Assembly: GCA_026645815.1 (NCBI GenBank)
Contig: JAPKMR010000011.1
Location: 35,486-99,485 of the forward strand
Origin: Anaerolineae bacterium
Lineage (GTDB): Bacteria; Chloroflexota; Anaerolineae; B4-G1; SLSP01
Length of the DNA: 64,000 nt
Reading direction: 5' to 3'
The translations under genes and the position numbers were made by a program. Under the pieces are notes generated by a model that was not told where the DNA came from, did not search any database, and saw only the letters and a list, made by a program, of their open reading frames with translations. Below are positions 50,865 through 59,018 of the stretch, piece after piece (within the stretch, counting starts at the first letter, position 1; each line of letters begins with the position of its first letter).

Positions 50865-53800
50865 ATGAGATGTCCAAGCTGTGATTACGATAACCCCGAG
50901 GGTAACCGCTTTTGCGGGATGTGCGGGATTTCTCTGGCGCAACCCTGTCCTGCCTGCGGTTTTGTGAATCCACCCGATCATCGCTTTTGCGGGCAGTGTG
51001 GAGCGCGCTTGATCCCGGCATTCCACGCGGCGGGCGCCACGCCAGCTCCCGCCGCACCGGTTGTCGCCCCGCCGCCGGCGCCATCCGCGGCGTTGCCGCT
51101 GTCTGCAATGCCGCTGTCTACACCGCCGTTGCAGGCACCGCCGTTGCCTGCAACGGCGCACTTGAATGGCGAGCGTCGCGTCGCGACCGTCATCCTCGCC
51201 GACGTCCACGGATCCACAAATCTGCTTGAGCGCACCGGCACCGAGAAATGGGTCGCTCTGATGAACGAGATGTTCCAGATCCTGGAAACGGAGATCTACC
51301 GCTTCGGCGGGCAGGTGGATCAGTTCCGGGGCGATGGGTTGGTTGCCTTCTTCGGGGCGACTGCTGCACACGAGGATGACCCGGAGCGTGCCGTACTCGC
51401 GGGCCTGGCAATGCAAGAAGCAGTGCGGCGTTACGCGGGCACGCTCTCCGGGCGCGAGGGCGGCGACCTGCAGCTTCGCGTCGGCATCAACACCGGCGAG
51501 GTGATTGTCACCAGTGTGGGCGACCGCGAATACCATAGCGAGGATACCGCGATGGGCGAGGCCATCACCGTTGCGGCGCGCATGGAATCCTCGGCGGAGC
51601 CGGGGACGGTGCTCGTTAGCGCGCACACTTATGCCCTGACGCAGGATGTCTTCGCGTGGGAGGCGCTGGGGCAGATTCTGGTGAAGGGCATCAGCACCCC
51701 CATTGCTGTCTACCGTCCCCTGCGCCATCGCGCCGAGACGGAAGAGGCGCGGGCGCGGCTGCAGAGCTGCGACCTTTGTGCCACCCTTATCGGGCGCGAG
51801 GCTGAATTCCGTGCGCTGACCGAGAGTCTCGCAGCGGTGCGTGACCAACGGGGCGGTGTGGTGCTGCTCATGGGCGACCGGGGTATGGGCAAGTCCTTCC
51901 TCCTTGCGCGGGCGCGGCAGAATGTGGCGCGCCAGGAGGCGCTGTTTGCCGAGGCGCAAGGCGAGGCCGACCGTCCGCGGCAGCCGGTGATGTGGCTGCG
52001 TGGGCAGGGGCGTTCCTTCGACTGCGAGCGCCCGTACTCCCTTTGGGCGGACTTATTACGCCGCTGGCTCGAGCTGGGCTCCGATGACACACCTGAGATA
52101 ATCAGCGCGCGGTTGCAGCGCCAGCTCGAGGCTTTGCTCAATGTTCAGGCAGCGGATGCTTTTGCCTACCTGGCGACGCTCTTCGATCTGCCCGTGGATT
52201 CCGCCATCGCCGAGCGCGTGCGGCAGATGGATGCTGTGCGGCTGCAGCAGGAGCTCTTCCGCATCGTCTACGCCTGCATGGAGGCCTTGGCACGGCGCGG
52301 TCCGCTGGTTTGCATGCTCAATCACATTCACTGGGCCGATGCCAGCTCGCTGGCGCTTCTCAAATATTGTCTGCCCTTGTGCGATAGCGCGCCCATCCTC
52401 TGGATTCTGATTTTCCGTCCTGACCGCAGCTCCCCGGTGTGGGCTTTCCGGCACTTCGTGGAGACAGAGTTCCCGCACCGGCTGACGACGCTGCAGCTGG
52501 GACCACTGAGCCGCCGCGAAAGCGCTACCTTCATTGAGAAGCTCATCGGCGTGGATGTGCTGCCCGAGCCGCTTGCCGTGGCCCTGCTCGACCGGGCGGA
52601 AGGGAACCCCTATTTCATCGAGGAACTGGCACGCTCGCTCATCAGCACAGGGGTGCTCGCGCGCAACTCGGAGGATGACGCCTGGCGCCTCGTCCGACCC
52701 GCGGATTCCGTGGTGCTCCCCGATAGCCTGCAGGGGCTGCTGCAATCCCGAATTGACGCGCTCGCCCCCGCGACCCGGCGGGTGTTGCAGATGGCCTCCG
52801 CCGTTGGGCGGGTCTTCTGGTCGGAACTGTTGCAGACCTTGGTGAGCACGGCCTGGGGGGAGGGCCCGCCGCCGGGACCGCTGCTCGAACATCTGACGGC
52901 GCTCCAGCGCGCGCAGTTCATCAACGAGCAGGGACGCGTCCCCGAACTCGGCACCGCCTACGGTTTCCGCTCGGCGTTGCTCTACGAGGTGGTCTACGAT
53001 GGGCTGCTCACCTCACAGCGCGCCGCCTATCATCTGCAAATCGCGGAGTACTTTGAAACGCGCCTGAGCGCCGAGGTGCGCTCACAATATTACAGCCTGC
53101 TGGCGTATCACTATCAGCGCGCAGGCCGACCGGACCGCGAAATAGATTATGTCCTCAAGGCCGCGCGGCAGGCGCGGCAGGTCTATGCCAATACCGAAGC
53201 GTTGACTGCTTATGCGCGTGCGCTTGCGCTTTTTGCAGAACTGGAGGCGGCAGCTCCGACGGCGGAGGAAAAGGACGCCCTGCGCGTACGCCGCTTCGAT
53301 GTGTATTCGGCGCGCGCGGGTGTCTTCCGCCTGCTGGGGCAGACGGCACGCTTCTTCGAGGAGGCAGAGACGATGTTGGCGTTGGCGCAGCAGCTGCCTG
53401 ATCATCCAGAGCTGCTGGTGGATGCGTTGCTCTTGCAGCCGAGCGTGGGCAATTGGGAAACCGAAGAGCAGCTGCGCGAGGGGACGGCGCTGATCGAGCG
53501 AGCCTTGCAGCTGACGCGTGATTTGGGCGAACGCAAGCGAGAGATGGTGGCGTTGGCCACGCTGGCGGGGCATTATTACAACCTGGGGAATCCCGCCTGG
53601 CTTGAACTGGGCGAGGCCTCCATCCAGCTGGCCCGCGAATTGGGCGACCGGCGCTTTGAGGTGAGCCTGCTCACGGCCGTGGGCGAGATCTTTGCCCTGA
53701 GCGATCCCCAGCGCAGCCTGGAGTATCTGGAGCTGGCGTTGCCCATCTGCCAGGAACTGGGGGATAAGATGGCGCAGCTCGATCTGCTGCAGCTGGTGGG

Positions 53801-54716
53801 CAACCAAATGGAAAACAGCGGCGATTATTATCGCCGCCTCAAGGAATGTCACGAGCCACAATTGCAGCTCTCACGTGAGATTGGCTTCCGCAACGGTGAA
53901 TCTTACGCGCTGATGTTTGTGGGACAGCTTCGTGGTATCTACCTGGGCGATTTCGATGGTGGCAGGCTGGCGTTGGAACTCTCGTTTGATATGAGCGCCG
54001 ATGCTCCCGATTCGGCGGTTTTCCGCACCTTGCGACTGGCGCAGCTCGATATCGAGGAAGGGCAACTAGAGGCGGCACGGGCGCGTCTGACGCAGGAATA
54101 CGGGCTAGAGCGTCTTCTGGAATCTGAGCCACGGCAGAGCGTCTCCAAAGAGCCAAGCCATGACCTGTTGACCTTTGCGCAGTTAGGGCTATCTCTGGTA
54201 TGGATGCAGTGGTGTAACGCGATGGCGGATGCGACTCATGCGCAGGCGACCCTGCAGCTGGCTCAACGCGTCCGGGAAGTTTTGGTGGAAGACACACACT
54301 TCTCGCAGCAGTATCTGATGGTCACGGACCTGCGGGTCGCAGCTGCCCGGCTTCGGTTGGCAGCGTTGGCGACCGAGGCTGCGGAGCGTGAACAGCATGC
54401 AGCGGCAGCCCTGGCAGCTTCGCAGGCAGCGCTGGATACCTACCAGCGTTTTGGCTTTGTGCGTCCAGTTGAGGCTACGGATGAGGAGCTGCTTTACATT
54501 CACCATCTGGCGCTCAAAGCCAATGGCATGACCACCCCTGCCGCCGAATACCTCCGTCGCGCCCACGAGGAGATGCTGCGCAAAGCCAATCTCATCCCTG
54601 AAGATTCACCCTACCGCCGCAGCTACCTCGAAGCGCTGCCATTGCACCGGGAAATTCGCGCGGCTTATGCTTTGAGCTCCGGGCAGCGCATTTGGGAGGG
54701 GGCGTGCTTGCGCTAG
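50865..54716 (+). CDS. Double zinc ribbon - class III nucleotide cyclase - STAND ATPase - TPR protein, paralogue 3
   Basis: 1283 residues. Zinc ribbons at ~3-50 (CPSCDYDN, FCGMCGISL, CPACGF, FCGQCGARL), then a Pro/Ala-rich linker (~54-102) longer than in paralogue 1. The cyclase domain (~103-300) has metal Asp113 (LADVHGST) and Asp157 (FRGDGLVAFFG), Arg in VAARME, and Thr at the transition-state Asn position. Walker A GDRGMGKS (337-344) and Walker B MLNHIHWAD follow, with the second acidic residue of Walker B replaced (NHIHW), so hydrolysis may be weak. TPR-like helices run to the end, closing with MLRKANLIPEDSPYRRSYLEALPLHREI as in paralogue 1. GC is higher and codon bias stronger than in paralogues 1 and 2. 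Confidence 0.88.
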   Translation: MRCPSCDYDNPEGNRFCGMCGISLAQPCPACGFVNPPDHRFCGQCGARLIPAFHAAGATPAPAAPVVAPPPAPSAALPLSAMPLSTPPLQAPPLPATAHLNGERRVATVILADVHGSTNLLERTGTEKWVALMNEMFQILETEIYRFGGQVDQFRGDGLVAFFGATAAHEDDPERAVLAGLAMQEAVRRYAGTLSGREGGDLQLRVGINTGEVIVTSVGDREYHSEDTAMGEAITVAARMESSAEPGTVLVSAHTYALTQDVFAWEALGQILVKGISTPIAVYRPLRHRAETEEARARLQSCDLCATLIGREAEFRALTESLAAVRDQRGGVVLLMGDRGMGKSFLLARARQNVARQEALFAEAQGEADRPRQPVMWLRGQGRSFDCERPYSLWADLLRRWLELGSDDTPEIISARLQRQLEALLNVQAADAFAYLATLFDLPVDSAIAERVRQMDAVRLQQELFRIVYACMEALARRGPLVCMLNHIHWADASSLALLKYCLPLCDSAPILWILIFRPDRSSPVWAFRHFVETEFPHRLTTLQLGPLSRRESATFIEKLIGVDVLPEPLAVALLDRAEGNPYFIEELARSLISTGVLARNSEDDAWRLVRPADSVVLPDSLQGLLQSRIDALAPATRRVLQMASAVGRVFWSELLQTLVSTAWGEGPPPGPLLEHLTALQRAQFINEQGRVPELGTAYGFRSALLYEVVYDGLLTSQRAAYHLQIAEYFETRLSAEVRSQYYSLLAYHYQRAGRPDREIDYVLKAARQARQVYANTEALTAYARALALFAELEAAAPTAEEKDALRVRRFDVYSARAGVFRLLGQTARFFEEAETMLALAQQLPDHPELLVDALLLQPSVGNWETEEQLREGTALIERALQLTRDLGERKREMVALATLAGHYYNLGNPAWLELGEASIQLARELGDRRFEVSLLTAVGEIFALSDPQRSLEYLELALPICQELGDKMAQLDLLQLVGNQMENSGDYYRRLKECHEPQLQLSREIGFRNGESYALMFVGQLRGIYLGDFDGGRLALELSFDMSADAPDSAVFRTLRLAQLDIEEGQLEAARARLTQEYGLERLLESEPRQSVSKEPSHDLLTFAQLGLSLVWMQWCNAMADATHAQATLQLAQRVREVLVEDTHFSQQYLMVTDLRVAAARLRLAALATEAAEREQHAAAALAASQAALDTYQRFGFVRPVEATDEELLYIHHLALKANGMTTPAAEYLRRAHEEMLRKANLIPEDSPYRRSYLEALPLHREIRAAYALSSGQRIWEGACLR

Positions 54717-55152
54717 AAGTTCGCAGTGCTTGGAGTGCGGGATTTCGTAGCAGGTCGCTGACCGAAACTGCGTTACGCCGCGCATAATGCATCTGAAGCG
54801 TGAGCAAGGCATTCGTCCCAAGGTTGCGCAGCAACCCGTTGATAAAGTAGCCAACTTGCACTGCGAGCCTCACAGGGTACGCAGAAGCCCGCTGAACTGC
54901 TACGAATGCCCACCCTCAACAAATTGCCCTTCCTCCAAAATCCTCTATACTCATAGGTATACATTGCACAACGAGAGCAAAATTATGATAAGCAACTATT
55001 CTTATAGAGGTGTTTTGTGATGGAGCTTCGCCCCATCACAAAACACCTCAGTTCTCCTGGCTTTAAGTTTACAAACACACAGCGAAAATCAGCTTTCAAG
55101 TAGACTCTAGGATTATAGTACAATGCCTGGTAGCACTCTCTGGGGAGGGAAC
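54717..55152. other. Gene-less region with a strong hairpin
   Basis: 436 bases without a convincing gene. It holds a 17-bp perfect stem at 55008-55050 (GAGGTGTTTTGTGATGG with its complement, 9-nt loop). The AT-rich part around 54930-55010 and 55060-55125 could carry the deaminase promoter (TACAAT at 55119-55124), but no -35 box is convincing. Confidence 0.4.
55008..55050. repeat. 17-bp perfect hairpin
   Basis: Stem 55008-55024 with 55034-55050, loop AGCTTCGCC. The stem contains TTTTGTGAT, similar in character to the MITE hairpins at 29374 and 62819 but not a copy. It could be a terminator or a solo hairpin element. Confidence 0.5.
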
Positions 55153-55746
55153 ATGTACCCTGATATCATATTACACCTGCCTGAATGGATTGCCGGAGAG
55201 TTTCAATCGCCAGCACAGCGCTTTCCCACACTCAAGGAGCGCATGGCTTTCGTTATCCGGCTTGCAGAGCGCAATATTCAAGAGGGCACTGGTGGACCCT
55301 TCGGCGCCGCCGTCTTTGCACAGGAAACCGGCGAGTTGATTGCCCCAGGCGTTAACATCGTGGTTGCCTCACATTGCTCGCTCGCACATGCTGAAGCCGT
55401 AGCCATCATGTTAGCGCAACAAATCTGCGGAACCTTCGACCTGAGCGCCGACTTTCTACCACCGCTGGAATTGGTCACCAGTGCACAACCTTGCATCCAA
55501 TGTTACGGCAATATCTGGTGGAGCGGGCTTCAACGGCTGATCGTCGGCGCAAGCAAAGCTGATGTCGAAGACCTGACCGGTTTCCAGGAAGGACCGGTGC
55601 CGGAAAACTGGGTCGAAACCCTGGAGCACCGCCCCCCTCTCCCACCTATCCGCGTAATCCAGAATGTACTCCGCGAGGAGGCCTGCGCAGTCCTACGAGC
55701 TTATGCTGAAAACGGCGGGCTGGTCTACAATCCAGATGTGACGTAG
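55153..55746 (+). CDS. Cytidine/deoxycytidylate deaminase-family zinc enzyme (guanine deaminase-like)
   Basis: 197 residues from ATG 55153, preceded by GGGGAGGG; a start at 55123 lies upstream of that site. The zinc site is complete: His79-x-Glu81 (AHAEAVAI) and Cys114-xx-Cys117 (QPCIQCYG), the hallmark of nucleoside/base deaminases. GGPFGAAVFAQETGELI matches the N-terminal strand pair of the guanine deaminase / tRNA-adenosine deaminase branch, and the Trp-Trp-Ser-Gly after the Cys pair (where TadA has other residues) argues against TadA. The substrate is uncertain: guanine or another purine is most likely. It acts in the cytosol and stands alone. Confidence 0.85.
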   Translation: MYPDIILHLPEWIAGEFQSPAQRFPTLKERMAFVIRLAERNIQEGTGGPFGAAVFAQETGELIAPGVNIVVASHCSLAHAEAVAIMLAQQICGTFDLSADFLPPLELVTSAQPCIQCYGNIWWSGLQRLIVGASKADVEDLTGFQEGPVPENWVETLEHRPPLPPIRVIQNVLREEACAVLRAYAENGGLVYNPDVT

Positions 55747-55832
55747 ATCCGAAGCCGAAGCACCAACGATCAGAGAACAACATGTCTTACCTATACGCTT
55801 TCCCCATCACTAATTGACAAGGAGATATCAAA

Positions 55833-57302
55833 GTGGACCCGACGGAAACCCCTAAACCCCAACCAGAAGCCCCGAAAGAGGAACAAATCAGCACGCAACA
55901 TGTGCTGCGTGTGAACGGTGAGGAGATTGCCTACACAGCCATCACCGGAACAATGGTCCTCAAAGCTACAGACGGCGCGACTCCCAAAGCCTCCGTCTTT
56001 TTCGTTGCCTATACACGCGATGGGATAGAAGACACCTCCAAACGCCCCATCACCTTCTCTTTTAACGGCGGACCAGGCTCTTCGTCCATCTGGATGCACC
56101 TGGGTTTACTTGGCCCGCGGCGCGTCCGCCTGGCAGAAGATGGAGGCCCCGTTCCACCACCCTATCAGCTGGTAGACAATGCTTACTCACTGCTCGATGA
56201 GACAGACCTGGTATTCATTGATCCCGTGAGCACCGGCTATAGCCGTCCGGCGCCGGGCGAAGAAGTCAAACAATTCCACGGACTGGAGCAGGACGCCGAA
56301 TGGATGGGGGAATTCATCAGGCTCTTCACCACCCGCTTTCAACGCTGGAGCTCGCCCAAATTCCTGATTGGGGAGAGCTATGGCACCACCCGCGCGGCAG
56401 CGCTGTCTGGCAGACTCCAGAATCATCACAGCCTCTACCTCAACGGTATCATGCTCATCTCCACCGTGCTCAATTTCCAGGGCGTCCGGTTCAATACCGG
56501 CAATGATTTGCCCTACATCCTCTTCCTGCCTACCTACACCGCGACTGCCTGGTATCATGGGTGCTTGCCCGAGACCCTGCAAAGCCAACCGCTGCGGGAA
56601 CTACTAAACGAAGTGGAGCACTTTGCCCGCACGGATTATACACTGGCGCTGATGCAAGGTGCGCGCCTTCCTGCCGAGGAACAAGCCGCGATCGCAAAGC
56701 GGTTGGCAGCGTATACCGGGCTATCCGAGACCTATATTTCGCAGACGAATCTGCGGATCAACATCTATCGCTTCGTCAAAGAGTTACTGCGAAGCCAACG
56801 CCGCACGGTTGGACGGCTCGACAGCCGCTTCAAGGGCATAGATCGAGACGCTGCAGGAGAACACTTCGAGTACGACCCGAGCTACGCGATCATCCAGGGC
56901 GCCTATGCCGCCACCCTCAATGATTATGTCCGCCGCGAGCTACAGTTCACCAGCGATCTCCCTTATGAGGTGCTCACGAGCCTTCACGAGACCTGGGACT
57001 ACAGCGCTTTCCAGAACCAATACGTCAATGTAGCCGAGACGCTACGCGCCGCCATGTGCCAGAATCCCTATCTCAAGGTCTTCATCGCCAACGGCTACTA
57101 CGATTTTGCCACGCCATACTTTGCGACAGAATATACCTTCAACCATCTGGAGCTCGATGCCGAACTGCAGGGCAATATCAGCATGTGCTACTATGAAGCC
57201 GGGCACATGATGTACGTCCATGAGCCTTCGCTGGCACAGCTCAAAGCGAATCTGGCAGCGTTCATCCAAAGCTCTAAGGGAGAGCCAGAAGCAAGCGCAT
57301 AG
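55833..57302 (+). CDS. S10 serine carboxypeptidase, cytoplasmic
   Basis: 489 residues from GTG 55833, with AAGGAGAT upstream. Peptidase family S10: NGGPGSSS oxyanion motif, nucleophile Ser182 (GESYGTTR), Asp424 (NGYYDFATP) and His458 (AGHMMYVH). It removes C-terminal amino acids from peptides. Most S10 enzymes are secreted, but this one starts MDPTETPKPQPE and has no signal peptide, so it probably trims peptides inside the cell, as in other bacterial S10 homologues. It is followed by a hairpin and then a signalling gene group; a functional tie to them is not evident. Confidence 0.92.
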   Translation: MDPTETPKPQPEAPKEEQISTQHVLRVNGEEIAYTAITGTMVLKATDGATPKASVFFVAYTRDGIEDTSKRPITFSFNGGPGSSSIWMHLGLLGPRRVRLAEDGGPVPPPYQLVDNAYSLLDETDLVFIDPVSTGYSRPAPGEEVKQFHGLEQDAEWMGEFIRLFTTRFQRWSSPKFLIGESYGTTRAAALSGRLQNHHSLYLNGIMLISTVLNFQGVRFNTGNDLPYILFLPTYTATAWYHGCLPETLQSQPLRELLNEVEHFARTDYTLALMQGARLPAEEQAAIAKRLAAYTGLSETYISQTNLRINIYRFVKELLRSQRRTVGRLDSRFKGIDRDAAGEHFEYDPSYAIIQGAYAATLNDYVRRELQFTSDLPYEVLTSLHETWDYSAFQNQYVNVAETLRAAMCQNPYLKVFIANGYYDFATPYFATEYTFNHLELDAELQGNISMCYYEAGHMMYVHEPSLAQLKANLAAFIQSSKGEPEASA

Positions 57303-57317
57303 GGAATAGAAGCGGAA

Positions 57318-57358
57318 AACAGGAAGTCGCTGGCTGAAGGATAGCCCGGCTTCCTGTT
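57318..57358 (+). terminator. Hairpin after the S10 peptidase gene
   Basis: AACAGGAAG (57318-57326) pairs with CTTCCTGTT (57350-57358) around a 23-nt loop with some internal pairing. Only a weak terminator candidate. Confidence 0.4.
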
Positions 57359-57384
57359 CCCTGTTGTTCATGGAGGATTTGCTC

Positions 57385-58005
57385 ATGATGGAGTCGCCAA
57401 GCCGGGCATGCCCATATTTCACCGATCCCACGGGACGCGAACACCTGCTGGAGCAGGATCTGGTCACCCTGGGGCGAGCCATCGAGAACAGCATCGTCAT
57501 CACCAGCAAGCGCATCTCCCGCGCGCATGCTCAGATACGACGCGAGGGCTGGCGGCGCATCCTGGAGGACCTTGGCAGCGCCAACGGCACTTTCTGCAAT
57601 GATGAGCGGGTACTGACTCCGGTGGAACTCCATGACGGCGACCGGGTTCTGGTCGGTGATGTGTTGCTCCTCTATCACGACCCTGACACCACACTGTGTG
57701 AATCGCGTTTTCCAGAACTGGAGGTAGATGTTGCTGCGGGCATTGTGCGTGTGAACCGCGAGGCAATCACACTCTCCCCCAAGGAATTCGAGCTGTTGAT
57801 CTATTTGCATGCACAGCGTGGGCAAATTTGCTCTAAAGATGAAATTGCCAGAGCAGTCTGGCCCGAATATCAGGATAGCGTCTATGATTACCAGATCGAA
57901 AACCTGATACGGCGACTGCGCGCCAAGATCGAAACCGACCCCGGAAATCCGCAGCTGCTCCTCACCATGCGCGGGCTGGGTTATAAATTACTCATGCGGG
58001 AGTGA
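57385..58005 (+). CDS. FHA domain - OmpR-type winged-helix regulator
   Basis: 206 residues from ATG 57385, 8 nt after GGAGG. An FHA domain (~18-100) with the phosphothreonine-binding loops LGRAIENSIVI, ISRAHAQI and LGSANGTFCN. A winged helix of the OmpR/PhoB type (~115-205) follows: LSPKEFELLIYLHAQRGQICSKDEIARAVW, IENLIRRLRAKIE, MRGLGYKLL. It lacks a receiver domain, so DNA binding would be controlled by docking to a phosphothreonine partner. A Ser/Thr kinase gene lies two genes downstream. It is reminiscent of mycobacterial EmbR, which also joins a DNA-binding domain to FHA, though with a different domain order. Confidence 0.92.
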   Translation: MMESPSRACPYFTDPTGREHLLEQDLVTLGRAIENSIVITSKRISRAHAQIRREGWRRILEDLGSANGTFCNDERVLTPVELHDGDRVLVGDVLLLYHDPDTTLCESRFPELEVDVAAGIVRVNREAITLSPKEFELLIYLHAQRGQICSKDEIARAVWPEYQDSVYDYQIENLIRRLRAKIETDPGNPQLLLTMRGLGYKLLMRE

Positions 58006-58073
58006 GGTAGTAGCCCCTCACAAATTGATAGCCTCCTGTTAGTTTGCTGTTGGTGGGTGGATAGGTTCCCCTT

Positions 58074-58085
58074 GCACAGCTGTGC
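58074..58085. promoter_or_regulatory. 12-bp palindrome upstream of the DUF2807 gene
   Basis: GCACAGCTGTGC, a perfect palindrome about 60 nt before the start at 58145. A possible operator, perhaps for the FHA-winged-helix protein encoded just upstream; there is no promoter match to anchor it. Confidence 0.25.
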
Positions 58086-58144
58086 TATGGTAGTCTCGGT
58101 AACACGGGAACTGTTACCACAACATTCACACAGGAGGTAATCTT

Positions 58145-58933
58145 ATGGAAAGGCCGGGTTTGATGTTCATGCTCATTATATTAGGACTGAGCGCAATGGG
58201 ATGTACTGCTGCGGGCACTTTTGGGATCAAAGGTTCTGGTATCGTTCGCACAGAAGTGCATGAAGTACACGACTTCACCAGTGTCAACTTCGCCAGCATT
58301 GGAGAGCTCACTATTGAACAAGGTGAAGAGGAGGAGTTGCGCATTGAGGCCGAGGACAACCTGCTCCCGTATTTTGAGACCGAAATCCACGATGGGGAAC
58401 TCATCATCCGCCAGAGCATCCACACCCCGCTCCACCCCACCCAAGCCGTGCGTTTCTATCTCAAAGTCAAATCCCTGGAAGCACTCACCCTCACAGGCAG
58501 CGGCTCCGCTACAGCTGAGCAGCTCCACGCCGGGCAATTCACCCTGCGATTAACGGGTTCCGGCGATATTGCCCTGGGGCGTATTGAAGCCGATACATGC
58601 CGCGTAAAGCTCTCCGGTTCTGGAGATATCCAGATTGGCACCCTCATCGCCACTGAGCTGGAAAACCACCTTACTGGCTCAGGGAATCTGCGCGTTACCG
58701 GCACAGTGCGTACTCAAGAGTTAACGCTCAGCGGTTCCGGCAACTATCTGGCGGATGCCCTGCAAAGCAGCGACGCCACCTTGCGCCTCACCGGCAGCGG
58801 CTCAGCTCACGTGCAGGTCGCAGAGCAATTGGAGGCGCAACTCACCGGCAGCGGCTCAATTATCTACAGCGGCACACCTGCCGTGAAAAGCGTCATCACA
58901 GGATCGGGGAAAATCAGCACCCGTAGCAGCTGA
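58145..58933 (+). CDS. DUF2807 (GIN-domain) lipoprotein
   Basis: 262 residues. Lipoprotein signal with Cys near 20 (LSAMGCTAAG). The mature part is a DUF2807 / head-GIN putative adhesin domain: GSGIVRTEVHEVHDFTSVNFASIGELTIEQG at the start, then a right-handed beta-helix with eight L/I-(T/S)-G-S-G turns at regular spacing. Such proteins are found near sensor and membrane-stress systems; the function is unknown. AGGAGG precedes the ATG. It lies between the FHA regulator and the Ser/Thr kinase and could be a surface component that the kinase system monitors or controls. Confidence 0.85.
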   Translation: MERPGLMFMLIILGLSAMGCTAAGTFGIKGSGIVRTEVHEVHDFTSVNFASIGELTIEQGEEEELRIEAEDNLLPYFETEIHDGELIIRQSIHTPLHPTQAVRFYLKVKSLEALTLTGSGSATAEQLHAGQFTLRLTGSGDIALGRIEADTCRVKLSGSGDIQIGTLIATELENHLTGSGNLRVTGTVRTQELTLSGSGNYLADALQSSDATLRLTGSGSAHVQVAEQLEAQLTGSGSIIYSGTPAVKSVITGSGKISTRSS

Positions 58934-59018
58934 ATGCCAGGTGCTATCCATACTCCAGGATTAGCCAGGCTAAGCAGCATCACACGAACACGGTGAACTC
59001 TCTCTTTGGAGCAAAACC

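Noticed and set aside
50760-51959. Minus-strand open frame of about 400 codons
   Set aside because: It is antisense to the zinc-ribbon and cyclase part of paralogue 3; the translation is Arg/His-rich without motifs.
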